Source of the DNA: Dermanyssus gallinae
Taxonomy: Eukaryota > Arthropoda > Arachnida > Mesostigmata > Dermanyssidae
Length of the DNA stretch: 64,000 bases
Assembly (NCBI GenBank): GCA_003439945.1
Contig: QVRM01004827.1
Span: 92,501 to 156,500, forward strand
Reading direction: 5' to 3'
The notes beneath the pieces were generated by a model that worked only from the letters and a program-made list of their open reading frames with translations, was not told the DNA's origin and did not search any database. Of the stretch, positions 30,996-44,257 are shown piece after piece. Numbering within the stretch: position 1 is the first letter of the stretch; each line of letters opens with the position of its first letter. The position numbers were made by a program, and so were the translations under genes.

Positions 30996-33241
30996 ATGGT
31001 GTGGCGGACCTAGCAGGTTTGAAAAAGTGTGATGAAGTCATTTCGCTCAACGGAGTACTAGCCGATTCGCCCGGAAGTGTGCCGTCATCGATGGACCTCG
31101 CACTGATGACCGGCCAGCTAGAGATGGTGATATATAGAGCAGATGCACAAGCCGAGGAGAGCGCCGAAGAGGTGGAGCGGCGAACGAATTTCAAGCGGAA
31201 ACTGGCCAGGTTCTGCTCAGGTGAGCTCGGACAAAACGAGGCCGGCGGCGACAAACAGCTCGCTAATGAGGTAATTATCGAGCCGAAATTGGTGGAACGA
31301 CGTAAGTCACAACTCTTCATCCAGGCACTGCAGATGGAGCAGGATGAGGAGCGGGACAGCGAACATGCGGCCATCAGGGATCCGAGTCGCCAGCATTCGA
31401 TCGATGTGCCTGTCGAGGAGCAGCTTGTGCTCAAGCGAAAGAACTCGTTGTCCCAGTCTCTAGCTGAGTCCGCAGCGGTTGAAAAGAAGTCGCCCGTCGA
31501 AGACATTGAACCGCAGATCATCGAGCGAAAAAAAGCCGAGTTTATTCGGCAAGCCAGTTCCGACAACATCGTGAAGAGAATTGACGCCAAGTCCGAGATA
31601 GTCGTCGAGCAACATCTCGTTCTTCAGCGAAAGGCGTCAATTGAAAGCGCCGCACAGCGAACCGAGGAGACCCGCGTTGTGGATTTGCCATCGGTGGCAG
31701 TCGCCCTCATCAAGGCCTCGATCGAGAATAACAACAACAATAACAACAACATTCATTACAATAATAATGCCCCACCACCGGGCGACTCTCAACCGGGCAA
31801 GCCGAAGCCGCCATCTGTGGACGTTGAAACGACTCTGGAAGAGCGTAAGGCAAGCTTCTTCGAGCAGTCAGGGGGTCGGGTCGAGCGAACCGCCGTCGAC
31901 CATCTGCACATCGAGCCGCGACTGCTGGCCCAGCGTAAGGCCAACTTTCTGGAGAGCGCTGAAGCTGCGCAGAAGCCCGAACGTAGCCTCGACATCGATA
32001 TTCGGCCGAAGCTGCTCGAACAGCGCAAGGCGAACTTCCTCGAGAACGTCAGCAAAAAGGAAAAGCCAACGCCGGAGATCGGCATCGAACCGAAGACGGT
32101 CGAACGAAAGCTGTTGGCTCTGCAGATTAGTTCCGAGGTCGCTCCGACGCCGTTCTCGTCTGAGCAGCGCAAAGTGGAGCTGACCCTGAACAGCATGCAG
32201 TCGAAGCCTCGAATCGAGGTCGCGATCGAGCCGGATCTGATCCGCAAACGCAAAGAGGCTCTCTTCTGTTCGTCCTCGCAGACGAACGATATCGAGAGAC
32301 GTCGCGCCAAGCTCGCCAACATCGAGGCTGAAGTGTACGGCACTTTACAGGAGTTAGACGGTGGAGGAGCAGGAGGAGGAGGAGAACGGCGGCAGCAGCA
32401 GCCGCAGCACCCTTCCGTAGTAACGCCGACGACCCCAACGATGCCTCCATCCGCTACAGTCTGTACAGTGTCGCCGCCGCCGCCGGCGATCGAGAGAAGA
32501 ACAACTCCTGAGGGAGATGATGCTGCTGCTCCTGCTGCATCGTACGGAATGATGCGTTCGGGACTCGACGGCTCTGTGAGCTCTGTTCGCTCGCCTGTTG
32601 ACCACTCGGAGAGCACGATCAGCGAAGACTCACGCAGTGTCAGCTCGGCCACGACGACCGTGACCGAGGTGCGACGCGAGGTCGGAAACGCTATGCTGTC
32701 TTCGGTCGCCTCTGGCTCGCTGTTCTCGCCGGTATCCGAGCGCAACGAATCACCGGCACACTTGTCCGATTTGTCTCCCGATAGCGAACTGGCGCCCAGC
32801 TCGAGAAGCGATGCACTTCACCGTGCCGTCGAGTCGTCGCCAGAGATCAAGGGTGTTGTTGTCGACTACAGCGAAATGGAGGCGCGTGAGAGCTCTCCCG
32901 AGCCGTCGCCATTGGTACCTGGCGCACGACGAGAGCTGTCAGACATCGTTCTCGAATCGCCGCCGAGCGACCGTGGCCTAGACTGTGTTTCTACAGAGGC
33001 CGTCAGTTCGCCGAATCCGGATCCAACCAGTAGCCGGATCAAAGACGCTGGACACACACCGTGGAACCGGCAGCAGCGTCAGGAGTCTGAGCGTCACTTA
33101 CGACCCGCCCATAATACCGTTGCACCGCATGAAGTTGACCCTAAGCAGGTCCATATGGAGCAAACGAGAGAGAGATTTCTTGGACACGACAGCGCTAGCA
33201 ACAATGCCGATCACTGGAAGGAGCCGGTTACCGGCAGTAAC
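30996..33241 (+). CDS. smash: Scaffold gene copy 2, exon 3: PDZ second half and RKA repeats
   Basis: 2246 bp, open throughout and three codons shorter than copy 1 because of in-frame indels in the polyGly, polyPro and Val tracts. The [IV]EPxLLxxRKAxF repeats are all retained. Splice phases match copy 1. Confidence 0.85.
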
Positions 33242-33901
33242 GTACGTACATTGTCCTTATTTTCGTTGACCAATTCCCTTCTTCGACTGACGCTCAAATG
33301 AATGACCAATACTTGGTCTAAAATGGGCACCTAAGAGCAGCTTTGTAGCCACGTCAACAAAGCCTACCTATATTTATAGAATAAAGTACTTTCCTAAAGT
33401 ATTTTCCGGCTGCCTGTGTGCATGCTTGTTCCAGCTGGCGCAATTTACAAAGTATATTATACATTTTCAAAACGGTTTCGGTTGACGAATGGGTTACTAA
33501 ACGTGCAAGCATATAATAGAGTGGTCGAGCCCTTCGAACAGTATCCACATAATGTTAAGCATATTTGGAGTTTGAACAAATGTTTCTTAATGTTCATATT
33601 TTTCACTTCCTCCATCCACCTTGGTCGTCTCTATAGCCAATACTGGCAGATATCGCATTGCTGCGTATTCCCCAATTCGTAGTCCGGGTGCAGGAATGGC
33701 AATGCCGGCATTACTCGATATTGGCAAGCTTTTTCGATTATCCCAGAGAGCTTGACCGTCTTTACCGAACGGCTGTCTCAGTAATGCTACAGTATCGAGG
33801 AGTGTTTATTGACAGTACTACTGTATCGACTGCTGTCGATGCAGCAATGCTATTGATGTATTTATTCGCTCAACTACACGTGCGTGCTTCCGCTCCTTCA
33901 G
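33242..33901 (+). other. Intron, counterpart of the divergent patch
   Basis: The segment 33441-33770 is the copy of the fast-diverging 6440-6780 patch; its flanks are nearly identical between units. Confidence 0.7.
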
Positions 33902-34933
33902 GTCTACGATACGGTGGGCCATCGCGATGCGGAACGAGGCGAGCTCGAGCGTGGAGGTGCACTGTCGACGAGAACCTCAGCAACGGCCACAGCAGCAGCA
34001 GCAACAGCAGCTTCGCGATCAGCGTCGTCGTCAGCGGTGGCTCGAATAACTTCGCCAGCGTCACCACCTCTCCACCATCAACGCGCCATCATCCGGTCGC
34101 AGCTGGCCGCGTCTATCGAGGCAGAGGTGCGCGTAAGGACGTCGCCCGCCGCCGTCGCTGCCGTTGCTGCCGAAGAGCAGCTCTACGGTAACGCGGAAAT
34201 GATCGGCTCAGGCGAACAGTTGTACCAGGTACCACACTCCACTGTTACTGTTGCTACTACAGCTACTACGAGTACCATTGCTACTGGTTCGACGACGAGC
34301 CCCACGGGCTGCGACTTCGACCTGTATGACCAGCTACCGACACAACCTCCGAAGGGTCTTAAGAAAGGTCCCGCACCGCCGCCTCCTTCCAACGTCGCGC
34401 CATACGGCCAAGCCGAGGAGCTCTATGAGAATGCGCCACAGCTAAACCGACAACAGCACATGTACCTCGGGCCTTACCAGGAACAGCAACAACAACAACA
34501 ACAGCAGCAGCCGCTGCCACTGCCGCCGCCGCAGCAACAACAACAACAGCAGCAGCAAATGGCTGTAGGTCGAACTGGAGGCTCTGGCGCAATGGTGCAA
34601 ATGGCCACCACAGTAACCACGAGCCAGGCTAGCTTACAGGGTAGCCAAGCGCGATTCGGACCTAGCTTTAGCGAACACTCATCGCCACAGCAGCAGCAGC
34701 AGCAGCAGCAACATGAACTGCAGTTGTACGGCAGCGAGGTTCGACGCAGCCATGAGGCGCCTCCAGCACCGTTTTATGGCGGCGGCAGTAGTGGCGGCGG
34801 CGACATGTCGTCCTCATCGGCCCTCGTCAGACGTCGCGACAATTCGGCTCTACGACACGAGCGGAAGAGCTACCACGAAGGTACGGTGACTTACCCCGCC
34901 TACGACTACCTTCCACAGTCGGTGGTACAGCAT

Positions 34934-34965
<32 letters not shown>

Positions 34966-35373
34966 GCATCAGCTGCGGCACCACAGCCAGTCGCCGTCAT
35001 CGGGAGCATCGGCGACCTATGCATGCACGGAGGATATCTATGAGAACACGCGCAAATACGCGAAATCCTGCGAGGACATCTACGCCAACAGCAACCAGCT
35101 GGCCAGGCCGTCAGCTGGCTCTGCTCATCTTCTCGCCGGCAAAGTGACTGGCGGCGACCTGCCTTTGACCGGCGGCTCCAGCGGCACGAGCGGCTACGGA
35201 CACGAGATCTACGAGAACGTCGAAACGTACGCCAAAACGAGAGACTACCTCAACAACCTACGAAAGCCGTCAGTCGCCGAAGACTTCTACGAAACGCCGA
35301 GAACAGTTCACGAGCATGGCCATGGAATTCTGTCGGCCTCAGTGAACAAGCCCGCCCTCGAAGCTTTACAAAG
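33902..35373 (+). CDS. smash: Scaffold gene copy 2, exon 4: intact tyrosine-motif and polyQ region
   Basis: 1472 bp (490 codons plus two bases), open from acceptor to donor CAAAG|GTATCG. It contains YDTV, QLYGNAE, QLYQVP, DLYDQLP, ELYENAP, QLYGSEV, DIYENTRKYAK, DIYANS, EIYENVETYAK and DFYETP. Tyr-x-Asn is the preferred ligand of Grb2/Drk-type SH2 domains once phosphorylated. PolyQ tract lengths differ from copy 1. This intact version shows that the break in copy 1 is a 1-bp insertion. Confidence 0.85.
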
Positions 35374-36109
35374 GTATCGTGCATTACATTTCATCTCGCA
35401 TTGTTCTAGCGTACGTAGCGTTTGAGTGCAGTGATCTTGTTTGTTCGTTTTTTTTTTAATTAGGCAGTTGCATTGTCTGAATAAATCACGTCATTTACAC
35501 TAACTGAGTCCGTGAGACGTCCTGAGGTTGAATGGTTTAATCCTTCATTTGCCCTCAGTGGGCCTCTTAGCAGCTCCATCCGACTCCTCTCACTCACAAA
35601 TTGGGGAATTCATTGTGATTAGTTAGCATCGGGAGGGAGCTGAAGCTTATTATTGGCGAAACGGCTGGTGGTTATATAATAGTAGTGATTTTAGATCCAA
35701 CTCTGTGTGTCCAGCTCACTTACTATGTGTCGTCAGCAGAGCATTACGATCTGGGTAAGTTTGGTCATAGGTTTGTCTTGTGGAACGACACAAATTCATG
35801 AAGATCTATGTAGCGCATTTAGGTGCATTATTTGCGGCCAACGGAATACGTATTTAGTGAACAGGTATACGTTACAAAGCGAATATATATTTTAGTAGTA
35901 GTGGTAACAGTACAGGAGTTGTCACGTTGCTATGCACATTGGAAGACTAGCAGCGTCATGTCCTCGAGATATTCTAGTTTGCCTACGTGCGCTACACGGT
36001 GGACACTGTGCATAGACAAACACACACACGCACATATATATGAATATGCATAGACATTGTGTTTGTATCATCGTCTTTCATGTGTGTGTAATTCACGTCA
36101 TTCCTGCAG
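35374..36109 (+). other. Intron containing the left end of the nested duplication
   Basis: The nested duplicated block begins at TCATG 35956-35960. No other feature was recognised. Confidence 0.6.
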
Positions 36110-36277
36110 GTCCCGTAATCAGCCGTACGTGGCTGGAGTTAGTGGCGTGCCTGGTAGAGCCGAGTCAACCAAGTTTGTGCCGCAGCGCAAGAGTGCCGAC
36201 AGTTTGCGCGATGAGTCACCTCGACAGCTCACGGCCGAACTCGGCGCCAAAAAGAAACCTCACCAGCCGGGCAACAA
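36110..36277 (+). CDS. smash: Scaffold gene copy 2, exon 5 (B')
   Basis: Identical in protein to 9104-9271; both splice sites are intact. Confidence 0.8.
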
Positions 36278-36510
36278 GTAAGCAGTTGGGACAGTAACAA
36301 CGCCTATTAGTGTAGGAGTTTTGACGAATTGATTTGTAAATGCAGTTCAGACTCGACGGCGTTGTGTACTGCGTATTTGTGTCGTTCGCAGCTACGCGTT
36401 ATACGCTTCAGAAAATAATTGAACAGAAGCAGCTACTCGCTACGAAAGGAAAGCCGAAAGTTATGTCTTGTCGCAGCTTACCGTGATCACTCATCTAACC
36501 TTTTGCACAG

Positions 36511-37065
36511 GACCTTCAACGCCAATCACTGGCTCATTCAAGAGGCGGAGATGCGCCGCCAACTGGAAGCGCAGAATCTCGGCTTCGGAGGAGGCCAGCT
36601 TACTACAGCCACGCCATCGTCATCGTCCCAACTTGCAGGAACGACGGCAGTCGCGCAGGCTGGACTGCCGATGGGTGGAATTGTGCTCCCGCAGAGTGCC
36701 GGTCAACATCAGCCACAACAACAACATCCACAACAGCAACTGTCGAACTCGACTTCAGCAGGAGGTTCATCGATCGCGATGATTCAAGCGGGCGTCTCAG
36801 TGACGGACCGAGCGCTCAGTGGAGGCAGCGGCGGCGGCGGCGGTGGTGGTGGTGGTAACGTGCCGAATCATCAATCAGCCAGTGGAATGGATGACGTCAA
36901 GTCAGGGCCGGTTGTCAGCTCAGCACCAACGATGCCAGCCTTGTCTGGACCTCAACGAAAGACGGTTCAGACCAGCTCGCTGAACGGGCCACCAACCGCG
37001 TCGATGATCGGGGCACCGGGAGCTGCCGGTGAGCCCGTTGTCCAGCCGCTGGCCATCTCTGGAAA
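36511..37065 (+). CDS. smash: Scaffold gene copy 2, exon 6 (B')
   Basis: Equals 9505-10056 plus one Gly codon. It opens with TFNANHWLIQEAEMRRQ. Confidence 0.8.
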
Positions 37066-37277
37066 GTACGCATCGTAGTTTGGTATTCTTATTCCTCTTT
37101 TTCTTATATATATATTCACAGCTATCGAAGCCACATTAACAGCGGCGCAATTCGAGCCGTGTGTAGGTAGGGGAGACACTGCCTGGCAGCTTCGGCGGCC
37201 GTCGTTCGTCTGAACTCTACTACTTCTAACTACTATTACAACTGCTGCTGCTGCTAATGCGTGTGTGTTATTTGCAG

Positions 37278-37474
37278 AAAGCGCTGCTCGCTGTGTTCGA
37301 CGGAGCTGGGCCGTGGTGCGGCAATGGTGATCGAGTCGCTGCAGCTGCACTTTCACCTGTCCTGCTTCCGGTGCTGCGTGTGCCGCCAGCAACTCGGTAA
37401 CGGCACGTGCGGTACGGATGTTCGCGTGCGCAACTCGAAGCTGCACTGCCACAACTGCTACTCGAACGATGAAG
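37278..37474 (+). CDS. smash: Scaffold gene copy 2, LIM exon (B')
   Basis: Same LIM domain protein as 10269-10465, all eight zinc ligands present, donor GAAG|GTATTA intact. Confidence 0.9.
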
Positions 37475-37885
37475 GTATTAGGCCTGTATGTCTGTCTGTC
37501 TGCCTGTCTGCTTTTGTTTTTTAAGGACTAACTGGAAAATGCGGTACGCACACGGTGCGGACACCACCGCAGGGAACTCGTCTGCCAGTGTGGGCCGGCA
37601 GTCGGAAGGACTCCAACTTACGAAAAAAAAACAGTCATTTCTCAATCCCCACAACCAATCGGGAACTGCATAAGCATAAACGATCGAAGGGGAGAGTAGT
37701 TAACTGCAAACGATCGAAGGGGGAGAGTAGTTTAAGAATTTAGCTACCCCTGAGATGTCTCACGGGATGATGTCATGTAATAACGGTTTTTCTGCTCCTT
37801 GGCGCGCAGGATGTTCTCCATAGTGCGAGCAATGCTGGTCCACTATGCGGACCGTCATTGCTCGCACGGCCGTCGCGTGGCATAA

Positions 37886-39059
37886 TCATAAGCTATATGA
37901 GGGTTCCAAGGGTGCCGTCGTCAGAGCCCTAGGTAGACCCGCGCGCTGAGAGGTCCATTCCGGGCACCACAAAATTGTATGTTCAGGCGTGTCCTCGGTT
38001 TCACTTTGGCAGTACCTGCAGAATGGAGATGTGGTTTTCCCAATTGTGCAGAAGTGTGACTGAAAATTACCGTGTCCAGTAAGGAGCTAAGTGATGTAGA
38101 ACGTCAACTCGCCACCTGGCCGGTACATCCAGGCCCTGATATTCCTTACTTGGTATCCGGGCGCTTCGTCCTGAATGGAGTCCCATTCGGCCTGCCAAAT
38201 GTCGAGGGTTATATTTCTTTCCTCCGCCTTTTCCTTTTCCGGGTCTTCCCACAAGACTATACAAGCCAGAATAAGGACGGCCGCTGTGCTGACTGTTCTA
38301 TACGCCATTGTAATGCGCAAAGCAGCCTTTCTTTGGGCTTTGAGTAGCGTTGCCCTGTTTTTGGCTGTGGATAGTGCGGTTGACGGCCACACCGTGGCTG
38401 CAAATAAAACTATGGAGTCAGCCACCGTCATAATAAGGCGCCTTCTTGACTCCCGTGGGCCATAGTTGTTTGGCATCAGCCCGGCTATCTTGTGCAAGAT
38501 CTTAGTAGCCTTTTCTGCTGCAAGACGTATGTGGGATGTGCCCCGTAGTCCCCAGTCCAAGTACATTCTAAGGTAACGGGCGGTATTGACAACATTGATT
38601 TCCTGATCGCCTAGAGTTAGTTTCAAGGAAGGGCATTTCTTTGGCTCAATTACGAGGATGCCCTCATCTTTATTCGGCGCCAGTGTCAGGCCAACCCCCC
38701 TCATCCAGTCAGCGATCTCCGCCAAGGCGTCGTAGCTCTTAGTTCTAGTTGCTGGTGTAAGCGGGCCTGGACCACCACTGCGAGGTCGTCCGCGTATGCA
38801 GACGTCTAAACGTATGCCAGCTCCATAGAAGGGGTTCAAGGATCGAGCGCTGGGGAACCCCGGCCGTCATGTGGAACTCGGAGCCCTCACTGACTATGCG
38901 CCTCTCGCTCAGGTAGGACGAGATTGCCCGGCATAGGCAGGGCGGGACTCTCTTCCTGAGTAGTGTGTCCAGGATCATCTTCCAGGGCAGGCTGTTGAAT
39001 GGGTTTTTAACGTCCAGCAGAACAAACTGTCTGGCTGCTTCCCTCCCGACACGAGGACG
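37886..39059 (-). mobile_element. R1-like element remnant (B')
   Basis: Copy of 10877-12050, sharing the same nonsense codon and YADD frameshift, so it was already dead before the duplication. The 3' hairpin is at 37823-37867. Confidence 0.85.
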
Positions 39060-39648
39060 TTAGCGAGAGGAAAGGGAGAGAAGAAGGGAGGGATCAGGCG
39101 AGCAGCCCTTCCAGCGAGCGAGGCTGCGCTGTAAGGGTCGGACGGGGTCAAACGCTAATGAGCCGAAGGAGCACGAGAACCCATCGTGATGTATTTAACC
39201 AATATGACTGACGTACTCATTTTCACGAGTGAAGCCATATAGGATGAGAAGCAATGAAAAGCAAAAATAATGTAAAACGATTAGTCAACAAAAGGTACAC
39301 GTGACCTCACTTAATGTAGGAGCGAGTTCGTCGTCGTCGTACAAATCGGGTGGCCGGCACAGAAATGTCGTCAGCATGTCGTTAGTTGCTTACTTAAGTC
39401 ACCTGCTGTTTGCACGATACGAATCGATCCTAATAAGTGTTCTTATATCTGTTATCGGTCAGTTTATTCTGCTTGTGCACAGTATCGGGCACCGTACAGT
39501 ATACGACAGCTACGCAAACGATCTTCTAGATATTTGTGTGTAAGGGTTCGGTACATTCTCTAGCTTAGTGACCTAACGTTCTTTTGTTGCATTATTGATC
39601 TCCACTCGTATGAACGATTTGCTATCAGTTCTAGTATATTTCTATATT

Positions 39649-40380
39649 CACAGACTTATAGCGCACATAGAGCACGCGGGGAGCTGGGAAAACCACAATT
39701 TCACTCCTGAAGAAGAAGATAGTGTACCACCACTTTTTCAGCCGACCGTGGGCGCCTTACTTAGGAGGTACTTTGGACTGGAGACGCTCCAACGCCTGGC
39801 GTATACGAGCTCTGGTACTTGGGTAGGGTTCATAAAAATCTGCCTATGTCTCATCACACGTGACGAATCTCGAGAACAAAAAGCTGGGCCTTCGTCAAAG
39901 TTTATCAGAGATTCTCGAGCCAGAAGGACTCGCGCCTGTTTTTGTCTTGTGTCAAAAACAGATGAGTTGGAGCGTCCGAGGTGGCCATGCAGGATCTTAT
40001 GAAAGGACTTGGCATCTAAGCCCAAAGTCTCCTTTAGCGCTGTATATGTTTTGTTTAAGTTTTCATCAGTCGCAACCTCACTCGTCGCATTTTCGTCTTC
40101 CGTTGCTGTTTTTGGATAGCAGTACTAGGTCAACCGTACACTGGAGAGTGATATACGTATGGTACAGAATAAAATGTTCTGTACCATCCATATACACTCT
40201 CCAGAGATGGCTTTACCCCAGTGGTCAATCCATTTCGAACCACTCTTGTGCATATATTCCTCGCTGGATGTTGTTTTCTCACACCACTGTCTGTAGGAAA
40301 ATCGACTTGAATGTTTCACCCAAAAACCAGCAAAGATGACGCTATCCACTAGTGGATTCGATTCGAAAATCACTCTTTAC
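39649..40380 (-). mobile_element. Degenerate mariner fragment with hairpin (B')
   Basis: Copy of 12640-13380. The hairpin left arm here reads CTGGAGAGTGATATACG, one base longer than in B and B'', while the right arm is unchanged. Confidence 0.6.
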
Positions 40381-40672
40381 TACGCTAAATTTCAGACACC
40401 TTTCCAGGTCCCCACGTAGTGGTAGAAATCAACACGTGTAGCAATGCCCGTATTGTACCGAGGTTGCTCTATTGCTGATCCTTGCTTTCCTCAGGTTACG
40501 TAGCCTGTGTGATAACTCGAACTGTTAGCACAAGTCGCGGTAGATTTGATTCGCGCGATTAGTGAAAGTCTCTTTTTACCTGTTGATTACATGTTTAATT
40601 TATGATGAATTATACATGTTATAAGCTCCAATAGTTTATTTAACAAAATTATACTGACTTATGTATGTATGT

Positions 40673-40733
<61 letters not shown>

Positions 40734-40740
<7 letters not shown>

Positions 40741-41527
40741 TTTCGGTTTTGGCGCTATAAAGAAAACACATATATAGGAGACACGGGAGGTCTTATTTAT
40801 TGATTTATATATTCTCCGCCGGAAGATACAACCTCTGCCCAACGAATTACAAGGTTTTCGATTCCTAAATAATCTTCCAAAAAAAACAAAATATTCTTCC
40901 AGTCCAGAACGCACGTGTTCGATAGAAGTGAATTTTTTACCACTTAAAAAGTTTTGCATCGATCTGAATAGGTGGTAATCAGATGGTGCTAAGTCGGGGG
41001 AATACGGTGGATGTTCCAAAAGTTCCCATTTTAGCTGCGAAATTTTCGAAAGGGTCTCCCTACTCACGTGGTGTTTTGCGTTGTCTTGGTGGAACAGGAC
41101 ACCCTTCCTTGAAATTAGTGCAGGGTACGACTGCTTTCATTTTTCGTGAACCTTTTCGAGTTGTTGACAGTACACGGCCGTATTTATCGTCTGGTTACGC
41201 GGTAAGAGTTCATAGTGCACTATTCCGTCCACATTCCACCAAATACACAATAAAACCTTTTTTTTCCTTTCGAAACTTCTCAAACCACTGTTGGCACATT
41301 CTGTCTGTACAACAGGCATCCCCAAACGATTTTAACAACTTTTTGTGAGCCTGCGTTGCACTCAGCACGAACAAACGGCTAAACAGATTTCAAACAGATT
41401 GGCTGAGACCAGCAGATTCCCCGCTCTTTTTCACATGAAAACAACAAAGAGTGAGCCAATGATCTATGCCTAGGCGCCGGGGCGGGCGTTGTGAAAGCCG
41501 CGCAAGCGCCAATCCGAAAAGACTTTT
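40734..41527 (-). mobile_element. Deleted mariner with terminal repeats (B')
   Basis: Copy of 13724-14518 with the same inverted ends and the same C-terminal transposase half; the flanking AT run is longer. Confidence 0.8.
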
Positions 41528-41673
41528 TTGTAGACCCTATATATATATTTACGATAGGACTGCATGCAGATCTTCATGACTTAAGTTTTAGAAGAGATCG
41601 CCTTTTCGTTCGAGTTCCTTTGGTACCTAAGATTGGCGCGTAATTTGTACTCATGATAGTTTGTTCTTTTCAG

Positions 41674-41699
41674 CTGGCGTGAAGTTAAGTCGGGTCTGA
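41674..41699 (+). CDS. smash: Scaffold gene copy 2, terminal exon (B')
   Basis: Identical to 14665-14690: acceptor TTTTCAG, coding for the ...KLSRV end and TGA. Confidence 0.6.
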
Positions 41700-42929
41700 T
41701 GCTGCACATTTGCAACGCAACTTTATTGGCAACGAATCTGCGAAGTAGTGTTGCCCTTTAGGATACCGGAGCGGACGAAGGAACTTACTTGTTTGTCTCC
41801 ATCAACTTAGCGTCATCGACAGCAGAGGCGCAGTTTGCCGGTATCACGAATTTACAAATACTTTATCATGTTCGTGTAATATACGTTTAGATATTATTAC
41901 ATATTGCAGATTTTAAAATAAAGAAAGACACTGTATAAAACCGTACCACGAAAGGCCTGTACTGTTTCCGGGTATATATATATATATAATATATGATTCG
42001 AGAAGCGATTTCGTAGATACTGATTGATGTAATAAACGCTTGTAATCCTTACAAATAATTTGTAGCGGCTTTTTCGGCCCATAGAGTAAGCCCTGCGAAG
42101 ATGAGGACGTAGCGCCAGTCGATAATTCGTCCGCCTTTCCCCTGATCACACCACTAGCATTCCTGAAAAGTGCATTTGCGCGTTGTTATGACGGTTGGCA
42201 GATTCTCGATTTTGCATCAGAGCATCACTACTGGCATACTTATGGCTATGGTTTATTTATCCTGATATTAAAATCACAATTTTTATTGAAAGGCGAGCAT
42301 GGTATATCCAGCTTACTTTTCCCAGCGCTCCAAGAACCCACTATTTCGGTTGAAGTGTGCACGCAGTTTTTTTCTCTCGAAATGAATGCTGCCACCAAGT
42401 GACCTTCTCCGAAGGAACTAAAACGACCTGTAGATGACTACTCTCCTGTTGCATATGCCCCAATCGCCTGCAAGCTCTAAAGAAGGTTCTCATTAACCAA
42501 ACCTGAACGCTTTTTTTAAACGACATTGTAGACATTGCAAAATAATATATGACTAAGTTATACTTATACAAGAATTTAGACCATTTCTGTGAACGCATTA
42601 CTTAGATCATTGACCTATCCAGCACACTTTGACTGCAAACGAGCCTTTGATAACACAAGCCATGAACTGCTGCTTGGTAAGATACAACAGGTTGACACTT
42701 AGCCCAAATCGACTCAGTGATGTATGCCCGTCCTGACAAGTTTGCTCGTTTTGAATGTGAACAGATACATTAAACATTAGGTCGAATATTCCGAGTATGC
42801 AGAGGCCTAATTATTTAATTGAAGGCAATGCCTATCTGAGGTTGTTACAGTCAGCCGTCGGCAGTTGTCTACAGAAAACGTATACATAAACATACAGATA
42901 AGCATAATCAGATAACTGACACACGTTCT
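41700..42929. other. 3' flank of B' scaffold exons to the nested junction
   Basis: Copy of 14691-15923, with AATAAA at 41917 and the reverse transcriptase remnant near 42625. It ends at the TCATG junction. Near 42895 it has AGATAAGCATAATCAG where the other copies read AGATATGCATATACAG. Confidence 0.5.
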
Positions 42930-43083
42930 TCATGTCCTCGAGATATTCTAGTTTGCCTACGTGCGCTACACGGTGGACACTGTGCATAGACAAACACACA
43001 CACGCACATATATATGAATATGCATAGACATTGTGTTTGTATCATTGTCTTTCATGTGTGTGTAATTCACGTCATTCCTGCAG

Positions 43084-43251
43084 GTCCCGTAATCAGCCGT
43101 ACGTGGCTGAAGTTAGTGGCGTGCCTGGTAGAGCCGAGTCAACCAAGTTTGTGCCGCAGCGCAAGAGTGCCGACAGTTTGCGCGATGAGTCACCTCGACA
43201 GCTCACGGCCGAATTCGGCGCCAAAAAGAAACCTCACCAGCCGGGCAACAA
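43084..43251 (+). CDS. smash: Scaffold gene copy 2, exon 5 (B'')
   Basis: Open, with two amino-acid changes relative to B and B' (VAGV to VAEV, and ELGAK to EFGAK). Splice sites are intact. Confidence 0.75.
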
Positions 43252-43484
43252 GTAAGCAGTTGGGACAGTAACAACGCCTATTAGTGTAGGAGTTTTGACG
43301 AATTGATTTGTAAATGCAGTTCAGACTCGACGGCGTTGTGTACTGCGTATTTGTGTCGTTCGCAGCTACGCGTTATACGCTTCAGAAAATAATTGAACAG
43401 AAGCAGCTACTCGCTACGAAAGGAAAGCCGAAAGTTATGTCTTGTCGCAGCTTACCGTGATCACTCATCTAACCTTTTGCACAG

Positions 43485-44045
43485 GACCTCCAACGCCAAT
43501 CACTGGCTCATTCAAGAGGCGGAGATACGCCGCCAACTGGAAGCGCAGAATCTCGGCTTCGGAGGAGGCCAGCTTACTACAGCCACGCCATCGTCATCGT
43601 CCCAACTTGCAGGAACGACGGCAGTCGCGCAGGCTGGACTGCCGATGGGTGGAATTGTGCTCCCGCAGAGTGCCGGTCAACATCAGCCACAACAACAACA
43701 TCCACAACAGCAACTGTCGAACTCGACTTCAGCAGGAGGTTCATCGATCGCGATGATTCAAGCGGGCGTCTCAGTGACGGACCGAGCGCTCAGTGGAGGC
43801 AGTGGAGGCAGCGGCGGCGGCGGTGGTGGTGGTGGTAACGTGCCGAATCATCAATCAGCCAGTGGAATGGATGACGTCAAGTCAGGACCGGTTGTCAGCT
43901 CAGCACCAACGATGCCAGCCTTGTCTGGACCTCAACGAAAGACGGTTCAGACCAGCTCGCTGAACGGGCCACCAACCGCGTCGATGATCGGGGCACCGGG
44001 AGCTGCCGGTGAGCCCGTTGTCCAGCCGCTGGCCATCTCTGGAAA
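43485..44045 (+). CDS. smash: Scaffold gene copy 2, exon 6 (B'')
   Basis: 561 bp, in frame. The helix differs at two residues (TSNANHWLIQEAEIRRQ) and the polyGly tract carries an extra GGS-type repeat. Splice sites are intact. Confidence 0.75.
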
Positions 44046-44257
44046 GTACGCATCGTAGTTTGGTATTCTTATTCCTCTTTTTCTTATATATATATTCACA
44101 GCTATCGAAGCCACATTAACAGCGGCGCAATTCGAGCCGTATGTAGGTAGGGGAGACACTGCCTGGCAGCTTCGGCGGCCGTCGTTCGTCTGAACTCTAC
44201 TACTTCTAACTACTATTACAACTGCTGCTGCTGCTAATGCGTGTGTGTTATTTGCAG

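Larger units (their letters stand above)
35956..42929. repeat. Nested tandem duplication, copy B'
   Basis: About 6,974 bp, from TCATGTCCTCGAG to the junction at 42930. It contains scaffold exons 5-8, the R1-like element, both mariner remnants and the reverse transcriptase remnant. Confidence 0.95.
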
